A stretch of DNA of 15,865 nucleotides from Candidatus Margulisiibacteriota bacterium (GTDB lineage Bacteria > Margulisbacteria > WOR-1 > XYC2-FULL-46-14 > JAHJBW01): assembly GCA_018813405.1 (NCBI GenBank), contig JAHJBW010000204.1:1-15865 (forward strand), given 5' to 3'. Position 1 is the stretch's first letter, and each line of letters begins with the position of its first letter. This document shows, one piece after another, positions 1 through 8,100 of the stretch. The notes under the pieces were generated by a model. It was not told the DNA's origin. It saw nothing but the letters and a program-made list of their open reading frames with translations, and did no database searches. Position numbers and translations under genes: made by a program.

Positions 1-39
1 CTGCTCAAGCCTGTAACGGCCTGCTATTTTTTCCGGCAC
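1..39 (-). CDS. N-terminus of a third tandem giant Ser/Thr-histidine kinase (runs off the left edge)
   Basis: Starting with GTG at 39-37, the minus strand reads VPEKIAGRYRLEQ (initiator Val read as Met) and stays open to the window edge. This matches the N-termini of the two upstream kinases, MPKIIADRYRLDEK and MQEKIADRYRIEKE, which lead into the glycine-rich loop of the protein kinase domain. A Shine-Dalgarno sequence GGGAG (51-47) lies 7 bases before the GTG, inside the last codons of the preceding kinase gene, whose TAG stop is only 3 bases upstream. Only 13 codons are visible, so the full domain architecture is inferred from the paralogues. It could also be a shorter kinase or a truncated copy. 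The N-terminal match plus a well-spaced ribosome binding site make a real gene start very likely. Confidence 0.85.
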   Translation of the reverse strand, partial: MPEKIAGRYRLEQ

Positions 40-42
40 TTT

Positions 43-3000
43 CTAACTCCCTGGATACGGTAATGTAAAATGGAACGTCGTCCCCTGGCCTACTTCGCTT
101 TCGAACCATATTTTGCCGCCGTGTAATTCTACCAATTGCTTTGATATGGTCATTCCCAGCCCCGTGCCCTTATGCTTTGGGTCAACTTGCTCGAAAAGGG
201 CAAATACTTTTTCTTGTTTGTCTCCGGGTATGCCAATGCCGGTATCCTTTACCGCTATCTCACAAAGCCCTTCATGCTCAAAAGCCTTAACCTTTATCGA
301 TCCTTTGTCGGTAAATTTGATGGCATTGCTGAGCAGGTTCCACAGGACCTGGGTTATCCTTTTTATATCACCATAGGCGGTATTGACCGTTATTTCTTTT
401 TCAAGTTTGATGTTTTTTTGGTCGGCCAGCGGGCTCACGGTAGCAAGCACCGTATCGATGCAATCTTTGATCACGAATTCTTCGGGGACAACCTTCATTT
501 TCCCGGCTTCGATCTTGGCCATGTCCAAAAGGTCATTAATGATGGTCAGCAAATGCCTTGCGGCACCCTGCACCTTTGACATGGTACCCGCCGCTTCGCC
601 TGGAATATCTCCGTAAGAGCCCGATCTTAAAAGATCGGCAAAACTTATGACGGCAGAAAGCGGCGTTCTCAATTCATGGGTCATGTTTGAAATGAACTCT
701 GACTTGGCCCTGGAAGCCTTGAGCAATTCCTGGTGTGACAATTCCAGCTGGTCGCTTTTCATGCGCAGAGTGCGGGTCCTGTCATAGACTTTTTGCTCCA
801 GGGATGCCTTAAGATCTTCTATCTCCTTATAAGCGCGCGCGTTCTCAATGGCAATGGCAGCCTGGGTCGCTAGAGCATTCAGGAGCTTGAGGTGATCCTG
901 GGTAAAAAGCTTTGTCACCAGCTTATTGTCCAGATAGATGACGCCCACCTTCTTTTCCATATACTGCAGGGGGACGCACAGGATAGACTTGAGCTTATGT
1001 GTGGTAATGCTTTGCTTGGTCCTGAACCTTTCATCGCTCTGCGCGTCGGTAACCACGACGGACTCCCCGCTCCGGTCAACATGGTGTATTACATTCCTGG
1101 AAAATTCGAAATCTTCATTATTAACGCTGGCCTTATCCAGATTTCGGGCGACGCGCACCTCCAGCTCATTGGTGCCCGGTCCGTAAAGGAAAAGGTACCC
1201 TCTTTGAGCCCCCATGACCTGAATAATGGAATCCATGACCTTTTCCAGCACCTTTTCCATGTCCAGAATGGAACTTATGGCCTGGCTGACCTTAAAGAAC
1301 GATGATAGTTCAAGCTTTTCTTTTAGCGCTTCTTTGGCGCTCAAGTCCTCGGGGGACTCTCCCAACAGTTTTTTGGTAGCATCATAGTAATGGTTGGCGC
1401 GCATATCAGAGAACAGCGAAAGGGCGCGCTTCAGGTATTCCCAGGATCGCTTACGGCTATTTTCGTCGTCCAACTTTTGCAAATAAGAGCCAAGGAAATA
1501 ACAGGCAAGGGCTTCCGTCAAACGGCATTTGTGGGCAGCCGCATATTCTATTGCTTTGACCAGGTACTCGATGGCCCTTTCCCCGTTCCCCTTTGCTACC
1601 TCCAGCTCTCCTTTCACATAATAAACCATGGGGAGATATATTCCCTTTCTTTTCAGCGCCACCGACATGGCGATCTTTAGGTTCTTCTCTGCCAGCCGCA
1701 AAAATTCGTCCCTTTGTTCATGCGTAATGTCCTTCATCCTTTCCCTTGCGGCCAGATATGTTTCCGCCAGAAAAGCATAAGTGCCAATGCTGTAAATACC
1801 TTTGATCTTAATTTTTTGTTCGATGTAGTATATTGAGGTTTCATATCTTTCAAAAGCTTCCTTGAAAGAGCCCTTCATGGTATAAGCCCGCCCCAGGGTG
1901 TAATAGGTCATGCTGAGCAGAAAATAATCCTTGACCCGATCAAGGTTTGCAATGGCTTTTTCCCCTGTCTCGATGGCGCGGTTGTAGTCTCCCAGAGAAA
2001 TATATCTAAGCACCGACATCATCTGCTGCATTCCCAACCCCCTGTAATCATCCATTCTTTTTGCCAGTTCACTGCCTTCTTCCAGGTAATGCAGGGCCAG
2101 ATGTATCTCTCCAAGTTCTCCGTAAATAGAGCCTATGTGCACAAAACAGATCGAGGCAATGAAGAAATCTCCGATCTCTATCATTCTATGGGTAGCTTCA
2201 AAAAGCCTTTTCAAGGCGTTGTCGTAATCAAGCATATAGAAATAAACCAGGCCAAGATAACAGACGCTTTCCCATATCCCCCATTCATCCCCAATCTTTT
2301 TCCTTATTTGCAGGCTTTTCAGCTCGTACTTTAACGCTCTTTTTTTCATGCCGATATTGCACAAAAGCGGCCCATGCTGGGCATAAACGTGTGAAAGCAG
2401 TTTTGGCTCCCGCAGTCTTTCGGCCAGGTTCATGGATTTAAGGTGCGACGCAAGGGATTTTTCCATGTCGATAAAATAACAGGTTTCCTGCAGTCCAGCA
2501 TAGATCCAGCCGATCTCCAGCGCCTCTTCCCTGTTCCCGCCAACCCTCTGGCGGACCAGTTTTGGGAAAAAAGTATGGGCCATCTGGACCAAGGCCTGCG
2601 AGAGCAGCTGTCTCAGGACAGCGTGCTTGCTAACGGCCGGTTTTTTACCAAGGCATATAAGGCCTTTTTCGTAATGGTCCACAGACTCAAAATAGTAGCC
2701 CGACTCAAAATAGAGCCTGCCCAGCTTGCGTTCAATCCTTGCTTTGCGCAATCTTTCAGAGAGCCGGGATACGATCTCTTCATAGAGAGAGGTGGCCTTT
2801 GTAAAGTCCCCCAACAGGGCATAAACGTCTGCCAGTTCCTCGGAGACAGCGATCCTTTCCGCGCTAAAATCCCCCCCCATATAGCCCAGGACGGTATCAT
2901 AGAAGAACGCGGCTTCAGCATTTGCATATTGCTTTTTGGCTCGGGAAGCGGCCATGAGAGAATATTCTTTGGCCTTTTCTTTTTGGCCGGCGGCTATGAA

Positions 3001-5109
3001 ATGTCGGGCCAGTTGAGCAACGTATTTTTCTTTGTGCGGTCTTTTCTCCAGGTATTCTCCTGCCTTGAGATGCCAGTGTTGCTGCTCTGTCTGCGTCAGG
3101 CGTGAATACAATACTTCTGCTATTTTGTCATGCGCGAAGCTGTAGGTTTTCCTGTCAGCGTCCTCAAGACGAATGACGCTGGCGGATATCCCTTCCTGAA
3201 GGGCGTTGGCGACATCTTCTTCCGTAAAGCCAAAAATATCACACAGAACCCGCAGGTTAAAATCGTTGCCCCAGATGCAGGCCGCCTTAAGTATGTCGAC
3301 CGACTCTTTTTTCACCTGGCCCAGACGGGCAAGCAGTAATTCCAAAAGGCTGTCGGGCACCGTTGTCGTTTGCACCTTTAGAACATCAAACTGCCACGCG
3401 TTGTCCCTGAAATATACTACTCCTTTGGCCGCCAGATATTTGACCGCTTCAAAAAAGAAATATGGATTGCCGCTGCATAGGGTGTAGAGCCTGTCAGAAA
3501 GCAGCTTCACGTCATCGACATCCCTTTTTAACAGCCTGGATGTCATTTGGTCCATTTCATTATGAGAAAGGTTCCCTAATCTAAGGGTTTTTATCTGAAC
3601 ATCGGCCCTTTCAAAGTGGAGATCTTCCCTGCCGGAAAGAATGAACATGATGGGAGCCCCGCCAAGTTTTTGAAGGAGCCCTTCCACCAGTTTGATACTG
3701 CTTTCATCGATCCATTGCCAGTCATCCAAAAAGACAACAGCCGGTCTTCGCGACGAAATTCCCAGCAAAAAATTTGACATGGCGTTCAGAAATTTGAATT
3801 TTTCCTTGGCAACGGCCAGTTCAACGACTTCGGGCTGTTTGCCCAGGAAACGTTCAAGCTGAGGGTCGACACTGGTAAGAACTCCGCCCAGATTACCCAT
3901 AGATTGCTGAATGGCTTGCTTCCACTCCTGCGATTCTTTAGGATCGAGCTTTTTGACATACTGAAGAAAAGAATCAAGAAGCTGGGAAACCGTGCCATAA
4001 GCAATGCTTTTTGAATAAATGCTATTGGAGCTTTCCAGCACAATATAGCCAGTTTCTTTGACGTGTCTTTTAAGCTCCTCCAATAGCCGGGTTTTACCGC
4101 ATCCAACGTCACCGACAATATAGACCTTTTGGATGCCGCTTCTTATTTCATCAAGCTGTTCTGTTAATACGGTCATCTCGTTCTTGCGGCCTATAAAACC
4201 CACATGTCCGCTTAATTCATCAGAACGATCCTTGCTCCCAAGAACAAATTCTTCGTCAATTTTGTTCTGCTCAAGCAAATGAAGACAATAATCAAGATCA
4301 GCCAGCAATCCGCTCTCCAGCTGATAACGCTGTTCTGTATCCTTGTTGAGCAGTTTGAAAACAATATCATTTAAAGATTTTGGGACTTTGGGGTTATGTG
4401 ACCGGATGGGATCGGGCATCTTGGCGATCTGCTGGTGCAGCAGATCTTCAACTCTTTTTGCCCTGAACGGCAACACACCGGCAAGCCCCTCATACAGCGT
4501 TACTCCCAATGAATAGAGGTCCGACCTTTTGTCGACGGGCTGTTGGACCAGTCCGAGCTGTTCGGGGGACATATAACCGATGGTGCCGGCCAGGGAAGGT
4601 TCCGGCACCTTGCCTATGTCCAGTATCCCTGCCACCCCAAAGTCCAGTATCTTGACCGTCCAGGGTTTTTCGCGCGAGACCAGTATGTTGGCAGGCTTAA
4701 GGTCGCGATGCAATATACCTTGCTCGTGTATGTACGCCAGGCCATGCACAGCCTGCTCTATAAGCTGGATGGTCTCGTTAAAGGACCCTTGTTCTTTTAT
4801 CCAATCGGTCAGCTTTTGGCCATCGACCAATTCTTCCACCAAATAACCTGTCCCATCGTCTTTGCCGGCATCAAATATCCTGACAAGGTTAGGGTGTGAA
4901 AGCGTTGAAAGGACCCTGGTTTCCCTTAGAAAATCGCCCAAAGAAGAAGATTCTGTCCCTGTCAAACCACGGCCTCTGCCCGCGCCAAAGAAAAGCTTTA
5001 CCGCGACGGACTTGCCCTCTTTCTGGTCCCATGCTTTATAAACTTCTCCGCTGCTGCCACTGCCAAGCTTTTCATCAAGCCTGTAGCGATCGGCAATTAT
5101 TTTCGGCAT
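43..5109 (-). CDS. Giant dual kinase: Ser/Thr kinase - STAND ATPase - TPR - GAF - histidine kinase (second copy of the array)
   Basis: 1688 residues, a multidomain signalling protein of the cyanobacterial HstK type. Ser/Thr kinase, about 8-275: glycine loop LGSGSSGEV (15-23), Lys38 (VAVK), alphaC Glu63, catalytic HRDLKPAN (134-141), DFG (156-158) and MSPEQ (180-184), so it looks active. STAND/AAA-type ATPase, about 303-600: FIGR box at 305-308, Walker A GDVGCGKT (333-340), Walker B VVFLDD (458-463). A winged-helix-like stretch then leads into a helical TPR region, about 715-1255. GAF, about 1275-1425, is followed by a coiled coil to about 1470. Histidine kinase: H-box HELRTP with His1478, N-box NLLSNAIKF (1591-1599), G1 DTGIG from 1622, G2 GTGLGM (1648-1653). 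No transmembrane segment or receiver domain is seen, so it is probably cytosolic. The ATG follows GGAGG by 7 bases and lies 18 bases after the stop of the upstream paralogue, so the two are probably cotranscribed. The signal and target are unknown. Confidence 0.95.
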   Translation of the reverse strand: MPKIIADRYRLDEKLGSGSSGEVYKAWDQKEGKSVAVKLFFGAGRGRGLTGTESSSLGDFLRETRVLSTLSHPNLVRIFDAGKDDGTGYLVEELVDGQKLTDWIKEQGSFNETIQLIEQAVHGLAYIHEQGILHRDLKPANILVSREKPWTVKILDFGVAGILDIGKVPEPSLAGTIGYMSPEQLGLVQQPVDKRSDLYSLGVTLYEGLAGVLPFRAKRVEDLLHQQIAKMPDPIRSHNPKVPKSLNDIVFKLLNKDTEQRYQLESGLLADLDYCLHLLEQNKIDEEFVLGSKDRSDELSGHVGFIGRKNEMTVLTEQLDEIRSGIQKVYIVGDVGCGKTRLLEELKRHVKETGYIVLESSNSIYSKSIAYGTVSQLLDSFLQYVKKLDPKESQEWKQAIQQSMGNLGGVLTSVDPQLERFLGKQPEVVELAVAKEKFKFLNAMSNFLLGISSRRPAVVFLDDWQWIDESSIKLVEGLLQKLGGAPIMFILSGREDLHFERADVQIKTLRLGNLSHNEMDQMTSRLLKRDVDDVKLLSDRLYTLCSGNPYFFFEAVKYLAAKGVVYFRDNAWQFDVLKVQTTTVPDSLLELLLARLGQVKKESVDILKAACIWGNDFNLRVLCDIFGFTEEDVANALQEGISASVIRLEDADRKTYSFAHDKIAEVLYSRLTQTEQQHWHLKAGEYLEKRPHKEKYVAQLARHFIAAGQKEKAKEYSLMAASRAKKQYANAEAAFFYDTVLGYMGGDFSAERIAVSEELADVYALLGDFTKATSLYEEIVSRLSERLRKARIERKLGRLYFESGYYFESVDHYEKGLICLGKKPAVSKHAVLRQLLSQALVQMAHTFFPKLVRQRVGGNREEALEIGWIYAGLQETCYFIDMEKSLASHLKSMNLAERLREPKLLSHVYAQHGPLLCNIGMKKRALKYELKSLQIRKKIGDEWGIWESVCYLGLVYFYMLDYDNALKRLFEATHRMIEIGDFFIASICFVHIGSIYGELGEIHLALHYLEEGSELAKRMDDYRGLGMQQMMSVLRYISLGDYNRAIETGEKAIANLDRVKDYFLLSMTYYTLGRAYTMKGSFKEAFERYETSIYYIEQKIKIKGIYSIGTYAFLAETYLAARERMKDITHEQRDEFLRLAEKNLKIAMSVALKRKGIYLPMVYYVKGELEVAKGNGERAIEYLVKAIEYAAAHKCRLTEALACYFLGSYLQKLDDENSRKRSWEYLKRALSLFSDMRANHYYDATKKLLGESPEDLSAKEALKEKLELSSFFKVSQAISSILDMEKVLEKVMDSIIQVMGAQRGYLFLYGPGTNELEVRVARNLDKASVNNEDFEFSRNVIHHVDRSGESVVVTDAQSDERFRTKQSITTHKLKSILCVPLQYMEKKVGVIYLDNKLVTKLFTQDHLKLLNALATQAAIAIENARAYKEIEDLKASLEQKVYDRTRTLRMKSDQLELSHQELLKASRAKSEFISNMTHELRTPLSAVISFADLLRSGSYGDIPGEAAGTMSKVQGAARHLLTIINDLLDMAKIEAGKMKVVPEEFVIKDCIDTVLATVSPLADQKNIKLEKEITVNTAYGDIKRITQVLWNLLSNAIKFTDKGSIKVKAFEHEGLCEIAVKDTGIGIPGDKQEKVFALFEQVDPKHKGTGLGMTISKQLVELHGGKIWFESEVGQGTTFHFTLPYPGS
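47..51 (-). promoter_or_regulatory. Ribosome binding site of the third kinase copy
   Basis: GGGAG on the minus strand, 7 bases before the GTG at 39. It overlaps the last codons of the preceding kinase gene, which suggests translational coupling. Its presence supports the GTG as a real start despite the window edge. Confidence 0.7.
901..939 (-). repeat. Near-identical DNA block shared by the two kinases (copy in the second kinase)
   Basis: These 39 bases match 5983-6021 at 38 positions, including synonymous sites; the one difference is at 925 versus 6007. They encode the end of the GAF domain (YLDNKLVTKLFT). Flanking sequence diverges at once. Confidence 0.8.
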
Positions 5110-5116
5110 TTACAAT

Positions 5117-5121
5117 CCTCC
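5117..5121 (-). promoter_or_regulatory. Ribosome binding site of the second kinase copy
   Basis: A strong GGAGG on the minus strand, 7 bases before the ATG at 5109, within the 18-base gap after the preceding kinase. There is no room for a separate promoter in the gap itself, so the gene most likely shares the transcript of its upstream paralogue. Confidence 0.8.
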
Positions 5122-5127
5122 ACGATA

Positions 5128-8100
5128 CTATGATCGGTACGGCAGAGTGAAATAGAAGGTCGAACCTTGACCCGGGATGCTTTCAAACCATATTTTCCCG
5201 CCGTGCATTTCGACCAGCTGTTTGGAAATGCTCATTCCCAGGCCGGTTCCTTTGTGCTTGGGATCAACCTGCTCAAAAGTGGCAAAAACTTTTTCTTTTT
5301 TATCCTCCGGTATGCCAATTCCAGAGTCTTTGACAGAGATCACGCATTTGTCGCCTTCTTTCCAGGCCCTGACCTCGATACTCCCCTCGTTGGTGAACTT
5401 GATAGAGTTGCTGAGCAGGTTCCATAATATCTGAGAAACCCTCTTGAGGTCGCCATACGCCACTTCGACCTGGACATCTTGCTTTAACTCCAGTTTTCTC
5501 TGCTCCGCCAGCGGGATAACGGTAGCCAGCACGGTATCGACACAGTCTTTTACTAAAAAGTCTTGCGGCCTTACTTCCATTTTGCCCGCTTCGATCTTGG
5601 CCATATCGAGGATGTCGTTAATGAGCCCCATAAGGTGCTGTGCAGCGTCTTCCATCTGCCCTACCGCGCCCAGGGCATCGGGGCCAAGCTGGCCGTATCC
5701 ACCATCTTTTAACAGGTCCGCAAACCCAATAATGGCCGCCAGCGGTGAACGCAGTTCATGCGTCATGCTGGACATGAATTGCGACTTTGCCTGCGACGCG
5801 GCTTTCAGTTCTTCGTTGGACATCTCCAGCTGGTCGCTTTTCATCCTTAACTGCTGGGTTCTTTCTTCAACTTTTTCCTCGAGTGAATCGTTCAGTTTTT
5901 CTATTTCACGATAGGCCCTGGCATTTTCCAGCGCGATCGCGGCCTGGGTGGTAAGCGCGCTTAACAACCGCAAGTGTTCCTCGGTAAAAAGCTTTGTCAC
6001 CAGCTTGTTGTCCAGATAGATAACTCCCAGGTTCTTGTCCTTGTACCTTAGCGGCGAACAAAGGATCGATTTCAGCTTGTGCGTGGTAATGCTCTTTTTT
6101 GTCTTGAAGCGCTCATCGGTCTGGGCATCGGTCACCACAACAGATTCCCCGCTTGTGTCAACATAATTGATGATACCGCGAGAGAACTCAAAGTCCTCCG
6201 AGTTGATGGTCTCTTTGTCCAGGTTTCTGGCCACCCTGACCTCCAGCTTCCCATTCTGTTCGTTGTAAAGGAACAGGAATCCGCGCTGGGCGCCAAGCAC
6301 CTCAATTATCGAGTCCATTATCTTTTCGATCAGCCTGTCAGGATCAAGGATCGAGCTCATTATCTGGCTAACCTTGAAGAAAGACGACAACTCTACTTTT
6401 TCCCTTAACTGTTCTTCCGGCTTTTTCTGGGTTTCATACCTGCCCAGCAAGCGTGTCAGTTTTTCAAGTTCGCCCCTGGCATCTATCTCCTTAAAAAGCC
6501 TCTCGGCTTCCTTTAATGCGGCCAGTGTTTCTTTGCTTGGGTACGTAACATCAAAACGCAGAAGATATTCGCCAAGCGCGGCGCAGGCCAGTCCCCATTC
6601 GTATTTGTCGTTTACGGACAAGGCATGGTCAATGGCCATTTTCAAGGTCTTTATGGCTTTATCCTTATTTCCTTTCGCGATCTCTATCTGCCCTTTTACC
6701 CCCAGGGCAAACCCTTTGTATCCCGCTCCAAACTTATTAACAAGCTTCATCGTTTCTCGGTTGTACTTTTCCGCCAGCTTAAGGTGTTTTTCCTTGTCCC
6801 TGGCAGACAGTCCTTTTATCTTGTCGCGAGCCTGAAGGTAGGCTTCCCCACTGTATAAATACGCGGGGATAGCGTATGGTCCTTTCATTTTGAGCTTTTT
6901 CTCTATGTAATAGCGTGATTTGCTAAGCTTATCAAAGGCCGCGTTGAAATCGCCATAAAGCGCATAGGCCCTGCCCAGCACAAAACATATATCGCTTGCC
7001 AGGAAGTAGTCTTTAACATTTTCGGTATAGACATAGCCTTCTTCCCCGGCTTCAATGGCGCGCTGCAGGTCTCCCCAAATTGTATAATTGCGGCAAATCT
7101 GGATAAGGTGCATGCCCATGCCCCTGTAATCTTTGACGCGTTTGGACATCTCGTATCCTTTTTCGCAAATTTCCATTGATTTGTGATATTCGCTTATGCG
7201 GCTATAGTCCAGGCCCAGATGGACCATTCCCAGCGTCGCTTCCCAGAAATCCCCTACCTCAACGCACATTTTATAACCTTCGGTACAAGATTTTATCGAG
7301 TCATTAAACTCCCCTCTTGAGTACTGCACCATTCCCAGGTGGACCAGCGCGGATCCCAGCACCTGCTTGTCATTGGCCGTCCTGGCGATCTCAACCCCTT
7401 TTTTCGCATATCTAAGCGCCCTGGCAAGCATGCGCAGCGGAGCGATCATGACCCCATGAAGCGCGTATTCATTGGCGATAACGGCGGGATCACCGGATAT
7501 TTCGGCCAGGTTCAGGGCCTTCAAGTGGGCCTCAAGGTCTCTTTGAAGGTCAAGAAAGAAATATACATATCCCAACAGGCTATACAGGCGTGCCGCCTCC
7601 ACGGCCTTATCATTGCCCTTGAGACGCGGTTTTTCTACCACGGAGGGGAAAAGGGCGTGAAAAGTCTGCACTATCGCCTGCGTCACTATAGACAGGCCTA
7701 CGCTGGGGAGCGTGGCGGGTTGGCGTCTGCCAAGATATCGTAAACCCTTTTTATAATGATCAATTGCCATTACTTTTTGGCCTGTCTGGAAATGCTGATC
7801 GCCGATCTTTCTTTCCAGGCGGGCTTTTTTAAGTTTTTCCTTTATCAGGGGCTGTAGCTCTTCAAAAATCTTTATTCCGTCCTCATACCTGCCCAAAAGA
7901 GAAAAGACATCGCCAAGCCGTTCTTTTAGCTCAAGGTATTCAGCAGAATTCTTCTCGGGGAAATTTTCCAGGGCATAGCTATAAAAATATGCGGCGTCGA
8001 CGTTGGCATAGTTATCCTTTGCCTTGTGACCGGCAAGAATGGCATATTTTACGCCTTTCTTAGTATTCCCGCCCTCTATCAGGTGCCGCGCCAGTTCATA

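Noticed and set aside
2443..3105. Longest plus-strand open frame, 220 codons
   Set aside because: It lies wholly opposite the TPR-coding part of the second kinase and has no recognisable domain. The same holds for the other plus-strand frames opposite the kinases.
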